Shown here piece after piece: positions 28,079-38,753 of a stretch of DNA of 64,000 nucleotides. The notes below the pieces were generated by a model. The model saw nothing but the letters and a program-made list of their open reading frames with translations, searched no databases and was not told the DNA's origin. Position 1 is the first letter of the stretch. Every line of letters begins with the position of its first letter. Made by a program: the position numbers and the translations under genes. The stretch comes from Pseudomonas sp. HOU2 (GTDB lineage Bacteria > Pseudomonadota > Gammaproteobacteria > Pseudomonadales > Pseudomonadaceae), in NCBI RefSeq assembly GCF_040729435.1, contig NZ_CP160398.1:248001-312000 (forward strand). The letters run 5' to 3'.

Positions 28079-28159
28079 TTCAACCCAGTGCCGCGCCTGC
28101 TACGGAAATCGCCAGGTCGTCACTGAAACGCACACTTTGTACTGCACCAAGGTCCAGTC

Positions 28160-29881
28160 ATGACGTCTGAGAACAAACCGCTGCACCATGCGGCGTTGAA
28201 TTTGCCGCGCCTCCACCAGAGCAGCCTGATCGAGCGTTTTGCGATCCCCGGGCTGGTGCTGGCATTCGTGGTGTTTTATCTGCTGCCGCTGATGACCCAC
28301 GGTCTGTGGATTCCCGATGAAACCCGTTACGGCCAGATCAGCCAGGAAATGCTGCAGAGCGGCAACTGGGTGGCGCCGCACTTCATGGGCATTCGCTACT
28401 TCGAAAAACCGATTGCCGGCTACTGGATGATCGCCATCGGCCAGGCCATCTTCGGTGAAAACCTGTTCGGCGTGCGCATCGCTTCGGCGCTCAGCTCCGG
28501 GGTTAGCGTGTGGCTGGCCTGGCTGCTGGCCCGGCGCCTGTGGAACAACCCGCGAATCAGCGCCGCGTGTGCCCTCCTTTATATGAGCTTCGGCCTGATC
28601 GCAGGGCAAGCCGGCTATGCCAACCTCGATCCGCAGTTCACCCTGTGGGTCAACCTGAGTCTGGTGGCGATCTGGTTTGCCATCGACAGCAACACCCCGC
28701 GCGCGCGGCTGGGCGGCTGGGCTTTGTTGGGATTCGCCTGTGGCATGGGCCTGATGACCAAAGGTTTCCTCGCCCTGATGCTGCCGGTGCTGATCGCCCT
28801 GCCCTACATGATCTGGCAACGGCGCTTCGGTGAACTGGTGCGTTATGGACTGGTTGCCGTGGCGGTGGCCGCGCTGGTCAGCGTGCCATGGGCACTGGCT
28901 GTGCATGCCCGTGAACCGGATTTCTGGCGGTTCTTCTTCTGGCACGAACACATCCGCCGCTTCGCCGCCGGTGAAGACGCACAGCACGCACGACCATGGT
29001 GGTTCTACCTGCCGCTGCTGTTTGCGTCCACCTTGCCGTGGGCACTGCTCTTGCCTTCGACGCTGCTGCGTACCTGGCGCGAAAAGCGTGATCCGAAAAT
29101 CGCCTTCCTCGCCTTGTGGTTCCTGCTGCCGCTGGCTTTTTTCAGCGCGAGCAGCGGCAAACTGCCGACTTACATCATGCCGTGCCTGCTGCCATTGGCT
29201 CTGTTGATGGGCTACACCGTGATGAACTGGATAGCTGACCAGAACGGTCGCGTCTTGCGCATCAACGGTGTGGTCAACGTAGTGCTGGCCATTGCCGCAC
29301 TGGTCGCGCTTATCTACCTGCAAGCGACCCGTGAAGTTTACGAACACACCGAAATGTTCAGCCTGTCGCTGGGCTATATCGTGCTGCTCGGCTGGCTGAT
29401 TGCCGGTTCGCTGCAAGCCTTGCGCCCGCTGGCGCTGTGGGCGATGCCGGCGTTGGGCATCGGCCTGCTCGTCGCATTGCTGCCAGCGGCGATGCCGGCG
29501 ACCATCGTCAACAGCAAGATGCCGGATCAGTTCATTGCCGAGCATCAGCAGGAACTGAGCGAAACCAGCTCGTTGCTGAGTAACGACCTGGGCGCTGCGT
29601 CCGCGCTGTCCTGGCGTTTGCGTCGTCCGCAAGTCGACCTGTTCAACACCGTTGGCGAGCTCAAGTACGGCCTTGATGACCCGGCCATGGCGTCACGCAA
29701 GGTCAGCCTCGACGGCGTAGGCGAATGGATGACCGAAGCGCGCAAAAAAGGCTCGGTGGGCGTGGTGATGCGCGTCAACAGCACCTCTGACGAGCAACAA
29801 CTGGAGCTGTTGCCGATAGACGGCAAGCACTACCGCCGTGGCCAGATCGAAATCCTCATCTTCAGCCAGAGCCAGCCATGA
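28160..29881 (+). CDS. arnT: ArnT paralogue 1, undecaprenyl phosphate-aminoarabinose lipid A transferase family (GT83/GT39-like)
   Basis: 573 residues, about 12 transmembrane helices. The first periplasmic loop carries the ArnT signature [18 protein letters not shown], and the next loops carry [20 protein letters not shown] and [11 protein letters not shown]. ArnT moves 4-amino-4-deoxy-L-arabinose from undecaprenyl phosphate to lipid A at the periplasmic face of the inner membrane, giving resistance to polymyxins and cationic peptides. The protein is strongly similar along its length to the ArnT inside the main arn operon (41622), so the window carries two paralogues. AAGG precedes the ATG. 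The stop overlaps the next gene by 4 nt. Confidence 0.9.
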   Translation: MTSENKPLHHAALNLPRLHQSSLIERFAIPGLVLAFVVFYLLPLMTHGLWIPDETRYGQISQEMLQSGNWVAPHFMGIRYFEKPIAGYWMIAIGQAIFGENLFGVRIASALSSGVSVWLAWLLARRLWNNPRISAACALLYMSFGLIAGQAGYANLDPQFTLWVNLSLVAIWFAIDSNTPRARLGGWALLGFACGMGLMTKGFLALMLPVLIALPYMIWQRRFGELVRYGLVAVAVAALVSVPWALAVHAREPDFWRFFFWHEHIRRFAAGEDAQHARPWWFYLPLLFASTLPWALLLPSTLLRTWREKRDPKIAFLALWFLLPLAFFSASSGKLPTYIMPCLLPLALLMGYTVMNWIADQNGRVLRINGVVNVVLAIAALVALIYLQATREVYEHTEMFSLSLGYIVLLGWLIAGSLQALRPLALWAMPALGIGLLVALLPAAMPATIVNSKMPDQFIAEHQQELSETSSLLSNDLGAASALSWRLRRPQVDLFNTVGELKYGLDDPAMASRKVSLDGVGEWMTEARKKGSVGVVMRVNSTSDEQQLELLPIDGKHYRRGQIEILIFSQSQP

Positions 29882-31401
29882 CCCGGACCAGGACTGAACG
29901 GAGGCAATTGCTGCTTCTGCTGGCGGCGACTGCCCTGCTGTTATTGCTCGGTCTGGGCAGTCGCGAGCTGTGGGGGCCGGAAACCCGCTGGGCCAATATC
30001 GCCTTGCAGATGCTGCAAAGCGGCGACTATTTCGACCCCTATCTCAAAGGCAGTCCTTATTACGACAAACCTCTGCTGTCGTACTGGCTGATCACCGCCA
30101 CTTCGTGGTTCACCGGTGGGCTGGGGCATTGGTCGTTGCGCCTGTCTTCGGTGATTTCCGCGTGGTTCAGCGTGTGGCTGGTGTATCTGCTCGGCGAGCA
30201 ACTGTTTCGCAAAGGCACCGGGCTGATCGCCGGCTGGATGCTCGCGACCACCTTCTATTTCGTGTTCTGGGCGCGGGTGGCCACCGCCGACATTCTCACT
30301 GTCTGCGGTGTGCTGGCGGCCGTCTGGTGGTATTGGCGCGGCCCGGATGACACCCGCTTCTGGCGCTACGTGGTGTTCTTCGGCCTGCTGTCGCTGACAT
30401 CGCTGTTCAAGGGCCTGATCGGTTTCATCCTGCCGGGGCTGGTGTTGCTGCCACACCTGCTCAGCGAACACCGCTGGAAATGTCACCTGAACTTGCGACT
30501 GTTCGGCGCGCTGTTGATCGCCGGGGCGTTTTACATGGCGCCGTTCCTGTTGTCTCACCTCTACGGTGCACCCAACTACGAACAAAGCGGCCTCGGTCTG
30601 GTGCTGCGTGAAAACGTCGTGCGGTTTTTCCAGCCGTTCGATCAGTTCGGGCCGATTTACACCTACTTGATCTACCTGCCGGTTTACACCCTGCCCTGGG
30701 CACCGTGCTGGTTGATCGCCTTGTGGGTGGCCGCGCGCAACTGGAAGCACATCGAACCGAATACCCGCTGGCTGATTCAAGGGCTCGCGCTGCTGATGCT
30801 GTTCTTCACCGCCAGTGGCAGTCGCCGCAGCTATTACGTCTTGCCGCTGGTGCCCTTCGCGCAATTGCTGGGTGCCTGGTGGGTGACCCGGCGCATGGCC
30901 GCCCGCAACAGCGAAGGCCGTGGGCTGAAGATCGGCTTCGCTGTCACCACGGTGTTGCTCGCCTCGGTACTGGGTGTGCTCTACCCGTGGACCAACAGCG
31001 GCGGCGGTGTCATCCGCTTCGGCGAGCAGGTTCGCGAACAGGCCAGTCAGCAGGCACCATTGAATCAATGGCGCATGGTCATGATCGAAGTCGACAACAA
31101 AGTGCCGATGTACCTGCAAACCGGTGGCGCACCGTTCTATTACGTGCCGGAAACGATCGAGGGCTTCCCGCACAATGGCGACACAGCCGCGCTGATCGCC
31201 TGGCTGCAACGCAACAGCGGTGAACATTGGGATCCGCAACGCACGATTTTCGTGGCGCAATACCGTTCCGGTGATGCCGTGCCACTCGATGCGTTGAAAG
31301 CCGATCACCAAGTCATCACCACCACCCCGACCCGTGGCGAGCAGCTATTCCACGGGCGTGCAGACCAGAGCGTGGCCTACATCCCCACTCCTGAGCAATG
31401 A
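29878..31401 (+). CDS. GT39/PMT-type membrane glycosyltransferase, ArnT-like
   Basis: 507 residues, multi-spanning. The first loop motif [19 protein letters not shown] corresponds to the acidic catalytic loop of ArnT (DETRY), with PETR in place of [16 protein letters not shown] and RVATADIL match the later family loops. It probably transfers a sugar from a polyprenyl-phosphate donor to lipid A or another envelope acceptor; the donor is unknown. It is translationally coupled (ATGA) to arnT paralogue 1, suggesting joint action. The C-terminal 100 residues form a soluble periplasmic tail. Confidence 0.82.
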   Translation: MTRTRTERRQLLLLLAATALLLLLGLGSRELWGPETRWANIALQMLQSGDYFDPYLKGSPYYDKPLLSYWLITATSWFTGGLGHWSLRLSSVISAWFSVWLVYLLGEQLFRKGTGLIAGWMLATTFYFVFWARVATADILTVCGVLAAVWWYWRGPDDTRFWRYVVFFGLLSLTSLFKGLIGFILPGLVLLPHLLSEHRWKCHLNLRLFGALLIAGAFYMAPFLLSHLYGAPNYEQSGLGLVLRENVVRFFQPFDQFGPIYTYLIYLPVYTLPWAPCWLIALWVAARNWKHIEPNTRWLIQGLALLMLFFTASGSRRSYYVLPLVPFAQLLGAWWVTRRMAARNSEGRGLKIGFAVTTVLLASVLGVLYPWTNSGGGVIRFGEQVREQASQQAPLNQWRMVMIEVDNKVPMYLQTGGAPFYYVPETIEGFPHNGDTAALIAWLQRNSGEHWDPQRTIFVAQYRSGDAVPLDALKADHQVITTTPTRGEQLFHGRADQSVAYIPTPEQ

Positions 31402-31439
31402 CGTTAAGACAAAAGTGGCAAGTCGCGGTAAATTTGAAT

Positions 31440-31458
31440 GGCAATGACAAGTATTAAC
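31440..31458 (+). promoter_or_regulatory. Candidate Fur box upstream of fbpA
   Basis: GGCAATGACAAGTATTAAC matches the 19-bp Fur consensus at 13 positions by eye. The dyad is imperfect and it lies 123-141 bp upstream of the start. Iron control of fbpABC is expected from the family; the site itself is tentative. Confidence 0.35.
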
Positions 31459-31580
31459 GGCTTCTTTGACGTTTTTTTCTCATTTGCCACCCTACATTGC
31501 CGCGACTCGACACTTGCAAATCGTTCGCATTGTTTCCTGCGAGGGTTTGCTCATAACGTCTAAAAACAGGAGCTGCCCGA

Positions 31581-32594
31581 ATGAATCCACGCCTTCCATC
31601 CTTCTTCAAGCGCGCCTTGCTGGCCACCGCATTGCTCGGCACCGGGCAGGCGTTTGCCGCCGACTCGGTGGGTCTGGTGGTCTACAACGCGCAGCATGAA
31701 ACCCTGACCAAGGCCTGGGTGGCCGGTTTCACCGAGGAAACCGGGATCCCGGTGACCATTCGCAACGGCGATGACACCGAGATGGGCAACCAGCTCGTGC
31801 AGGAAGGCGCCGCCTCGCCGGCAGACGTATTCCTCACCGAAAACTCGCCGGCGATGGTGCTGGTGGACAACGCCAAACTGTTCGCCCCTCTGGCGCCCGC
31901 TACCCTTGAGCAAGTCGATTCCGCCTACCGTCCGGCCCATGGCAATTGGGTCGGCATCGCCGCCCGTTCCACCGTGTTCGTCTACAACCCGAGCAAACTG
32001 ACTGAAAAAGACCTGCCCAAATCCCTGCTCGACCTCGCCACCCCGGCCTGGAAAGGCCGTTGGGCCGCCTCCCCGGCTGGCGCCGACTTCCAGGCGATCG
32101 TCGCCGCCGTCCTGCAACAGAAAGGCGAAGCCGCCACCCTGGAATGGCTCAAGGGCATGAAGACCAACGCCACCATCTATCGCGGCAACAGCGCGGTACT
32201 GAAAGCGGTGAACGCCGGGCAGATCGACAGCGGCGTGATCTACCACTATTACAGCTTCGTCGATCAGTCCAAGACCGGCGAAAACAGCAAAAACACCAAG
32301 CTGTACTACTTCAAACATCAGGATCCGGGCGCGTTCGTCAGTACCTCCGGCGCCGGCGTGCTGGCATCGAGCAAGCATCGGGATGAAGCGCAGAAGTTCG
32401 TCAAATACATCACCAGCAAGCAAGGTCAGGAAGTTCTCGAAACCGGCACTTCCTTCGAATACGCCGTGGGCAAAGACGCGCCGTCCAATCCGAAGCTGAC
32501 CCCGCTGAAAACCCTCGACGCGCCGAAAGTCGATGCGTCGACCCTCGACAGCAAAAAAGCCGTCGAGCTGATGACCCAGGCCGGATTGCTCTGA
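31581..32594 (+). CDS. fbpA: Ferric-iron ABC transporter substrate-binding protein
   Basis: 337 residues. Signal peptide to about residue 26 (ATALLGTGQAFA), mature start ADSVGLVVYNAQHE, the usual beginning of FbpA/HitA/FutA proteins. The paired iron-ligand tyrosines are in GVIYHYYSFVDQ at about residue 220, with acidic and His ligands expected in the first lobe (YNAQHE). It captures Fe(III) in the periplasm for FbpB-FbpC. AGGAG precedes the ATG. It is the first of three genes; the next starts 3 nt after its stop. Thiamine- or putrescine-type binding proteins lack the YY pair. Confidence 0.88.
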   Translation: MNPRLPSFFKRALLATALLGTGQAFAADSVGLVVYNAQHETLTKAWVAGFTEETGIPVTIRNGDDTEMGNQLVQEGAASPADVFLTENSPAMVLVDNAKLFAPLAPATLEQVDSAYRPAHGNWVGIAARSTVFVYNPSKLTEKDLPKSLLDLATPAWKGRWAASPAGADFQAIVAAVLQQKGEAATLEWLKGMKTNATIYRGNSAVLKAVNAGQIDSGVIYHYYSFVDQSKTGENSKNTKLYYFKHQDPGAFVSTSGAGVLASSKHRDEAQKFVKYITSKQGQEVLETGTSFEYAVGKDAPSNPKLTPLKTLDAPKVDASTLDSKKAVELMTQAGLL

Positions 32595-32597
32595 GTG

Positions 32598-34193
32598 ATG
32601 CCCGAAACCTTGCCTGCACCGGCCGTTGCGACGGCCGCCGCCAGCCTCCTCCACCCGCCCCGAACGCTGGCCGGGCGTGGCAGTTCGTGGGTGGTGAGCT
32701 CGGCGGTGCTGGTGTCGTTGTTGTCCCTGCTGCCGATTGCGTTCGTGATCGGCGTGGCGTGGTACACCGGCTGGGCGACCATCGAAGCCCTGATCTTTCG
32801 CCCGCGGGTCGGCGAATTGCTGATCAACACCGTGCTGCTGGTGCTGATCACCCTGCCGCTGTGCATCGTGCTCGGAACCACCCTGGCCTGGCTGACCGAA
32901 CGCAGTAACCTGCCCGGCCGACGCTGGTGGTCAGTGCTGGCGGTGGCTCCGCTGGCCGTGCCCGCTTTCGTCCACAGTTACGCGTGGGTCAGCCTGGTTC
33001 CGTCGATCCACGGTCTGCCGGCCGGTGTGCTGGTGTCGGTGATCGCCTATTTCCCGTTTCTGTATTTGCCGATTGCCGCGACCTTGCGCCGTCTCGATCC
33101 GGCAATCGAAGACGTTGCGCAGTCCTTGGGGCTCAAACCGTGGGCAGTGTTCTTTCGGGTGGTGTTGCCGCAACTGCGGCTGGCGATTTGCGGAGGCGCG
33201 TTGTTGGTCGGTCTGCATTTGTTGGCCGAGTACGGCTTGTACGCGATGATCCGTTTCGACACCTTCACCACGGCGATCTTCGATCAGTTCAAATCGACCT
33301 TCAACGGCCCGGCCGCCAACATGCTCGCCGGGGTTCTGGCGCTGTGCTGTCTGGCGATGCTCACCGCTGAATCCGCTGCCCGTGGCAACGCCCGCTATGC
33401 GCGAGTCGGTTCCGGTAGCGCCCGGGACCAGCGCAGCGTGCAACTGGGCCGAGGCGTGACAACCTTGGCTTTATTGCTGCAAACCTTCACCTGCCTGCTG
33501 GCACTCGGTGTGCCGTTGCTCACGCTGGGTCGCTGGCTGGTGGCCGGTGGTGTGCAGGTCTGGGAAGGCGACGAGTTGCTGCCGGCGCTGCTGCAAACCT
33601 TGTCTTACGGAGTGGCCGGCGCATTGCTGACCAGTGTTGCGGCGATTCCCATCGCGTGGCTGTCGATCCGCTCGCCGGGCAAACTGCAGCGCTTGCTGGA
33701 AGGCTGCAATTACATCACCAGCTCCCTGCCCGGCATTGTCGTCGCGTTGGCGTTGGTCACCGTGACCATTCATTTCGCCCGGCCGATTTACCAGACCACC
33801 ATCACCGTGCTGCTGGCCTACCTGCTGATGTTCTTGCCGCGGGCGCTGGTCAGCCTGCGCGCCGGTTTCGCTCAGGCCCCGGTCGAGCTGGAAAACATTG
33901 CGCAAAGCCTTGGCCGCTCGCCGTTGCGCGCATTGTGGCTGATCACCGTGCGCCTGGCGGCCCCCGGCGCGGCGGCAGGTGCAGCGCTGGTGTTCCTGGC
34001 AATCACCAATGAGCTGACCGCGACCCTGCTGCTCGCGCCCAACGGCACGCGCACCCTCGCCACCGGTTTCTGGGCCATGACCAGCGAAATCGACTACGCC
34101 GCCGCAGCGCCCTACGCGTTCTTGATGATCCTGCTTTCACTGCCGCTGACGGCCATTCTCTATCACCAATCCAGGCGTACCGCTGGCCGATGA
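32598..34193 (+). CDS. fbpB: Ferric-iron ABC transporter permease
   Basis: 531 residues with about 12 transmembrane helices arranged as two fused permease halves, as in FbpB/SfuB. Each half has an EAA-type cytoplasmic loop ([20 protein letters not shown] at about 170 and [17 protein letters not shown] near 435) that docks the ATPase. The start is ATG 32598; the GTG immediately before it (32595), right after the fbpA stop, is also possible. The stop overlaps fbpC by 4 nt. Confidence 0.9.
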   Translation: MPETLPAPAVATAAASLLHPPRTLAGRGSSWVVSSAVLVSLLSLLPIAFVIGVAWYTGWATIEALIFRPRVGELLINTVLLVLITLPLCIVLGTTLAWLTERSNLPGRRWWSVLAVAPLAVPAFVHSYAWVSLVPSIHGLPAGVLVSVIAYFPFLYLPIAATLRRLDPAIEDVAQSLGLKPWAVFFRVVLPQLRLAICGGALLVGLHLLAEYGLYAMIRFDTFTTAIFDQFKSTFNGPAANMLAGVLALCCLAMLTAESAARGNARYARVGSGSARDQRSVQLGRGVTTLALLLQTFTCLLALGVPLLTLGRWLVAGGVQVWEGDELLPALLQTLSYGVAGALLTSVAAIPIAWLSIRSPGKLQRLLEGCNYITSSLPGIVVALALVTVTIHFARPIYQTTITVLLAYLLMFLPRALVSLRAGFAQAPVELENIAQSLGRSPLRALWLITVRLAAPGAAAGAALVFLAITNELTATLLLAPNGTRTLATGFWAMTSEIDYAAAAPYAFLMILLSLPLTAILYHQSRRTAGR

Positions 34194-35248
34194 ACGCTCT
34201 CGAACTGCTCAACCTCAGTAAAACCTTCGGCGCGCAGAAGGCGCTCGATGACGTCAGTCTCAACGTGCCGACCGGCAGCCGCACGGTGATCGTCGGCCCC
34301 TCCGGTTCCGGCAAGACCACGCTGCTGCGGATGATCGCCGGCTTCGAGTTTCCCGACAGCGGCAGCCTCACCCTCAACGGCCAGACGCTGGTCGATCGCA
34401 GCCACGCAGTACCGGCCTATCAACGACAGATCGGCTACGTCCCGCAGGACGGTGCGTTGTTCCCACACATGACGGTGGCGGCGAACATCGGTTTTGGCCT
34501 GGCGCTGACCGGTGCCGCGCGCCATCAACGCATTCAGGAATTGATGGACAGCGTCGCCCTCGACGCCAACATGGCCAACCGTTGGCCCCACGAATTGTCC
34601 GGTGGCCAGCAACAGCGGGTCTCGCTGGCACGTGCACTGGCGCAACAACCACGGCTGATGCTGCTCGACGAGCCGTTCTCCGCCCTCGACACCGGTTTGC
34701 GCAGTGCCATGCGCAAAATGGTCGCGCGCCTGCTCGAAGACGCCGGCGTCACCACCATTCTGGTGACCCACGACCAGAGCGAAGCGTTGTCGTTTGCCGA
34801 TCAATTGGCGGTGATGCGCAGCGGCCGGCTGGTGCAGTCCGGGCATCCGATGGATCTCTACCGCTATCCGCAGGATGAACAGACCGCGCACTTTCTCGGC
34901 GAAGCGGTGGTCCTGCCCGCGCGAATCGAGGCGGGTTGGGCGCATTGCGATCTGGGTCAGGTGGCGGTGAACAGCAACGGCTTCAGCGGCGCCGCGCAGA
35001 TCATGCTGCGCCCCGAGCAATTGCAGATCGCCGAAGGGGCATCTGACAGTCAAGGCTGCCCTGCGCTGGTCACCGACCGCGACTTTGCCGGCAACACCTG
35101 CACCCTGACCGTTGAACTGAGCTCATCCGCGACTCAGGATCCGGCCCGTTCGATTCTGGTGCGCAGCTCCGGCATGCACGCGCCGCCCGCCGGCAGCGCG
35201 GTGCAGCTGTCGGTACTCGGTGCGGCGCATGTGTTTGGCCTGAACTGA
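34190..35248 (+). CDS. fbpC: Ferric-iron ABC transporter ATP-binding protein
   Basis: 352 residues. Walker [12 protein letters not shown] at about 38-48, signature [15 protein letters not shown], Walker [14 protein letters not shown]-loop VTHDQSEAL. The C-terminal 110 residues form the regulatory TOBE-like domain typical of FbpC/PotA-type ATPases. It energises FbpB. The stop codon (35246-35248) directly abuts the stop of the convergent recombinase gene, with no bases between. Confidence 0.92.
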   Translation: MNALELLNLSKTFGAQKALDDVSLNVPTGSRTVIVGPSGSGKTTLLRMIAGFEFPDSGSLTLNGQTLVDRSHAVPAYQRQIGYVPQDGALFPHMTVAANIGFGLALTGAARHQRIQELMDSVALDANMANRWPHELSGGQQQRVSLARALAQQPRLMLLDEPFSALDTGLRSAMRKMVARLLEDAGVTTILVTHDQSEALSFADQLAVMRSGRLVQSGHPMDLYRYPQDEQTAHFLGEAVVLPARIEAGWAHCDLGQVAVNSNGFSGAAQIMLRPEQLQIAEGASDSQGCPALVTDRDFAGNTCTLTVELSSSATQDPARSILVRSSGMHAPPAGSAVQLSVLGAAHVFGLN

Positions 35249-36187
35249 TCAGAGATCGAAGCGATCCACCGCCCGCCGCCGCTCGTTGTCATCGCGCACA
35301 TCGTAGTTGGCGGTGGTCTGGATGTTGCTGTGATGCGCCAGTTTCTGCGCGATCGACAGGTCGTGCTCCTCGATCACCCGAGTGATGAACGAGCGACGGA
35401 AATCGTGGGGCATGATCTTCACCCCGACCTGCGTGCCGCGCTGACGGGCGATGTAGTAAATCGCATGCTTGGTGATGCGCTCACGGGTGATGTGGCTGCC
35501 ACGGCGAATACGGTTGAACAGGAAGGCATCGTCGCTCTCGCCTTCCTTGAGCTGTGAACGGCGCAGTTCGAGCCACGCATCGAGCTTGCTGAACGCCCAT
35601 GCCGGTGCGTACTTGATCAACTGTTTGTTGCCCTTGGCGGTGACGCACAGGCTGCGTTCGCTGAAGTCGACCTGATTCAGATCCAGGTCCACCGATTCCG
35701 ACTTGCGCATGCCGGTGCCGTACAGCAACGCGATGATTGCCGCATCACGCAGGCCCTGCGGGCGTGGATCGGCGGCGCAGACTTCCATCAATTCGTGAAT
35801 CAGCGTGCGCTTGAGATTGCGCCCCTGGGACAGCCGCGTGCCGGCGATGCCCTTGACCGAACGCATCTTCAACAGATGTTCCTGGCTGATCAGACTCATG
35901 CGCCAGGCCTCATTCATGACGCCGCGTACCGCATTCACATACAACGAAGAAGTGTTCGGTGCGTAGTTGTCTGCGCGTAATGCAGCGACCAGCGCTACAA
36001 CATCTTCCGGTTGCAAGGCATGCCAGGGAATCTCTTCGACATTCATGTCTTCAAAGCCCAGGCGATCGGCCGCATCTTGCAGCACGTAACGCATGGTCAA
36101 TTGGCTGGAGGGCGCCAAACGCGCGAGGTACAGGCTCATCGGGTTGGTTTTTGGAGCGTCGGGGGTTGCAGCAACTAAATCAATCAA
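35249..36187 (-). CDS. Solitary tyrosine-family site-specific recombinase
   Basis: 312 residues from TTG 36187, supported by AAGG 8 nt upstream. The first later ATG (36139) has no ribosome site. N-terminal SAM-like core-binding domain (about 15-110), C-terminal catalytic domain. Catalytic residues: Arg in YGTGMRKSESVDLDL, Lys in VTAKGNKQLI, His-x-x-Arg in MPHDFRRSFITR, His in LAHHSNIQTTANYD, with the nucleophile Tyr in ANYDVRDDNERR. No excisionase, integrated element, tRNA or flanking att-like repeats were seen. It sits tail-to-tail against fbpC and divergent from the arn operon. It could be a relic of an element, a domesticated invertase or a conserved host gene. Confidence 0.85.
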   Translation of the reverse strand: MIDLVAATPDAPKTNPMSLYLARLAPSSQLTMRYVLQDAADRLGFEDMNVEEIPWHALQPEDVVALVAALRADNYAPNTSSLYVNAVRGVMNEAWRMSLISQEHLLKMRSVKGIAGTRLSQGRNLKRTLIHELMEVCAADPRPQGLRDAAIIALLYGTGMRKSESVDLDLNQVDFSERSLCVTAKGNKQLIKYAPAWAFSKLDAWLELRRSQLKEGESDDAFLFNRIRRGSHITRERITKHAIYYIARQRGTQVGVKIMPHDFRRSFITRVIEEHDLSIAQKLAHHSNIQTTANYDVRDDNERRRAVDRFDL

Positions 36188-36576
36188 ACGTTAAACCTTG
36201 AGTAAAAAATGTACAGCACTACAACAACTAACAAATGCAATGTACTTGAAGTAAAGAAGGTACTTGAGCGGCACTGTCCGACAAAAAACTGCGATGGACG
36301 GCAGAAGCCTGAACAGCGGCTGTATAAGTGACAGATAAACGATTCGCCAACCGGTTTTTCATGTTCCTTTCACAAAAACCGGCATAACCTTAATTCCCAT
36401 AGGTTCGGTAGTGGCAATGCCCCAACCTGCCGGGCAAATCGTGAAAAGTCAATCAATCCCCGACGTCATGCTTTTTTGCCAAGTTATTGATGCAGGAGCG
36501 CTTTTCTGTGTCTACGCTGTGGTTGGATCCAACAAATGTATGAGTCCATCCTTTTATTTTTTGCAATGAGGTGCCC
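36188..36576. promoter_or_regulatory. 389-bp intergenic region, arn operon promoter and recombinase promoter
   Basis: No gene is present. Near the recombinase end there are direct repeats GTACTTGA at 36242-36249 and 36260-36267 (18-nt period). The right half is AT-rich with CTTAAT at 36389-36394, one half of the PmrA consensus, without a good second half at the expected 5-nt spacing. GAGG just before 36577 is the arnB ribosome site. Confidence 0.4.
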
Positions 36577-37725
36577 ATGAGTCAGGCGTTTCTCCCCTTC
36601 TCCCGCCCGAGTATCGGCGATGAGGAAATTGCCGCTGTCGAGCAGGTGTTGCGCTCGGGCTGGATCACCACGGGGCCGAAAAACCAGGCACTCGAAGAGC
36701 AGTTTGCGCAGTACGTGGGTTGCAAGCACGCGGTGGCCTTGTCTTCGGCCACCGGCGGCATGCACATCACCCTGCTCGCGTTGGGCATCGGCCCGGGCGA
36801 CGAAGTCATCACCCCGTCGCAGACCTGGGTTTCGACCGCCAACATGATCTCCCTGCTGGGCGCCAAACCGGTGTTTGTCGATGTCGACCGGGACACGCTG
36901 ATGACCGACGCTGCGCGCATCGAAGCGGCCATCACCCCACGGACCAAAGCGATCATTCCGGTGCACTATGCCGGCGCAGCGTTCGATCTCGATCCTCTGT
37001 ATGCCCTGGCTGACAAGCACGGCATCCCAGTCATCGAAGACGCCGCCCACGCCGCTGGCACCCGCTACAAGGGGCGTCACGTCGGCTCGCAAGGCACGGC
37101 GATCTTCTCGTTCCATGCGATCAAGAACATGACCTGTGCCGAAGGCGCGATGTTCGTCACCGACGACGAAGCCCTCGCCAGCCGCGTGCGCATGCTCAAA
37201 TTCCACGGCTTGGGCGTTGACGCCTATGACCGTCTGACCGGTGGCCGCAAGCCGCAGGCGCAAGTGATGGAACCGGGCTTCAAGTACAACCTGGCCGACA
37301 TCAACGCCGCGATTGCCCTGGTGCAGCTGCAGCGTCTGGACGAAATCAACGCCCGGCGCACCGAGCTGGCCACCAGCTACCTGCAAAAATTCGAAGGCCT
37401 GCCGGTGCAACCGCTGGCCCTGCCCGCCTATGCCCAGCAACACGCCTGGCACCTGTTCATCCTGCGCATCGACAGTGAGCGCTGCGGCATGGACCGCGAA
37501 GCTTTCATGAAGGCGTTGCAGGATCAGGGCATCGGCACCGGTATCCATTTCATCGCCACCCACTTGCACACCTGGTATCGCCAGCGTGACCCCGACCTGT
37601 ACCTGCCCAACACCGAATGGAACTCGGCGCGGCTGTGCTCGATTCCGCTGTTCCCCGACATGACCGGTCAAGACCTTGACCGCGTTGTCGGTGCCATCGC
37701 ACACATCATGGAAAAACGCCTGTGA
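36577..37725 (+). CDS. arnB: UDP-4-keto-pentose aminotransferase
   Basis: 382 residues from ATG 36577 (GAGG upstream; an in-frame GTG lies 6 nt earlier). PLP-dependent aminotransferase of the DegT/DnrJ/EryC1/StrS fold that makes UDP-4-amino-4-deoxy-L-arabinose from the 4-keto sugar with glutamate. Hallmarks: [34 protein letters not shown], the PLP site [15 protein letters not shown] and the Schiff-base Lys in [14 protein letters not shown] (about residue 183). It opens the arn operon; the stop overlaps arnC by 4 nt. Confidence 0.95.
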   Translation: MSQAFLPFSRPSIGDEEIAAVEQVLRSGWITTGPKNQALEEQFAQYVGCKHAVALSSATGGMHITLLALGIGPGDEVITPSQTWVSTANMISLLGAKPVFVDVDRDTLMTDAARIEAAITPRTKAIIPVHYAGAAFDLDPLYALADKHGIPVIEDAAHAAGTRYKGRHVGSQGTAIFSFHAIKNMTCAEGAMFVTDDEALASRVRMLKFHGLGVDAYDRLTGGRKPQAQVMEPGFKYNLADINAAIALVQLQRLDEINARRTELATSYLQKFEGLPVQPLALPAYAQQHAWHLFILRIDSERCGMDREAFMKALQDQGIGTGIHFIATHLHTWYRQRDPDLYLPNTEWNSARLCSIPLFPDMTGQDLDRVVGAIAHIMEKRL

Positions 37726-38753
37726 AACCTTATCCAATCCGTAGCGTGTCGATCGTCATCCCGGTCTACAACGAACAGGAAAGCCTGCCCGAGCTGTTGC
37801 GTCGCACCGAAGCGGCCTGCCGCCAGTTGCATCACGATTTTGAAATCGTGCTGGTCGACGACGGCAGCCGCGACGAGTCGGCCAACATGCTTGAAGAAGC
37901 CGCCGGCCGTGAAAACAGCCCGTTCGTGGCGGTCATTCTCAACCGCAACTATGGTCAGCACGCCGCGATCATGGCCGGTTTCGAACAGTGCAAGGGCGAC
38001 GTGGTGATCACCCTCGACGCCGATCTGCAGAACCCGCCGGAAGAAATCCCACGGCTGGTGGCCGAAGCTGAAAAGGGTTACGACGTGGTCGGCACCGTGC
38101 GCGGCAATCGTCAGGATTCGGCGCTGCGTCGCTATCCGTCGAAGCTGATCAACCTCGCCGTGCAACGCTCCACCGGCGTCGCCATGAGCGACTACGGCTG
38201 CATGCTGCGCGCCTACCGCCGCACCATCATCGACGCGATGCTCGCCTGCCGTGAACGCAGCACGTTCATCCCGATCCTGGCCAACAGCTTCGCCCGGCAC
38301 ACCACCGAAATCGTCGTGGCCCACGCCGAGCGTGAACACGGCGATTCGAAATACAGCCCGATGCGCCTGATCAACCTGATGTTCGATCTGGTCACCTGCA
38401 TGACCACCACCCCGCTGCGTCTGCTGAGCATCGTCGGCTTCGCCATGGCCGGGCTGGGCGTGCTGTTCGCTATTGCGTTGATCGTCCTGCGCCTGGCGTT
38501 CGGTGCCGGTTGGGCCGGTGACGGCATGTTCGTGCTGTTCGCCGTGCTGTTCGTGTTCACTGGCGGTCAGTTCATCGGCATGGGCCTGCTGGGTGAATAC
38601 CTCGGCCGCATGTACAGCGATGTGCGCGCCCGCCCACGTTTCTTCATCGAAAAGGTGTTGCGCAGCCAGCCGGCCGCTCCGGCCCCTGCCGTCACCGTTG
38701 ATGGTCTTTCTTCTACCGCTACTTCTTCCACTTCCGATCAGGTTCTCTCATGA
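37722..38753 (+). CDS. arnC: Undecaprenyl-phosphate 4-deoxy-4-formamido-L-arabinose transferase
   Basis: 343 residues. GT2 catalytic domain at 1-235 with [35 protein letters not shown] and the metal-binding [12 protein letters not shown]. Two C-terminal transmembrane helices follow (about 240-310). It transfers the formamido-arabinose from UDP to undecaprenyl phosphate on the cytoplasmic face. It is coupled to arnB and arnA by 4-nt overlaps. The Ser/Thr/Ala-rich tail after residue 315 is low-complexity. Confidence 0.94.
   Translation: MKPYPIRSVSIVIPVYNEQESLPELLRRTEAACRQLHHDFEIVLVDDGSRDESANMLEEAAGRENSPFVAVILNRNYGQHAAIMAGFEQCKGDVVITLDADLQNPPEEIPRLVAEAEKGYDVVGTVRGNRQDSALRRYPSKLINLAVQRSTGVAMSDYGCMLRAYRRTIIDAMLACRERSTFIPILANSFARHTTEIVVAHAEREHGDSKYSPMRLINLMFDLVTCMTTTPLRLLSIVGFAMAGLGVLFAIALIVLRLAFGAGWAGDGMFVLFAVLFVFTGGQFIGMGLLGEYLGRMYSDVRARPRFFIEKVLRSQPAAPAPAVTVDGLSSTATSSTSDQVLS

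Noticed and set aside
27901..28170. An 89-codon frame upstream of arnT paralogue 1
   Set aside because: Overlaps the arnT start, includes the stem-loop, and lacks a Shine-Dalgarno and recognisable domain.
36389..36405. Possible PmrA box before arnB
   Set aside because: Only one CTTAAT half matches; the second half at 5-nt spacing reads TAGGTT, so the call is not secure.
35249..36576. Genomic island or prophage with the recombinase
   Set aside because: No tRNA, att direct repeats or other mobile-element genes were visible on either side; adjoining genes are normal chromosomal operons.
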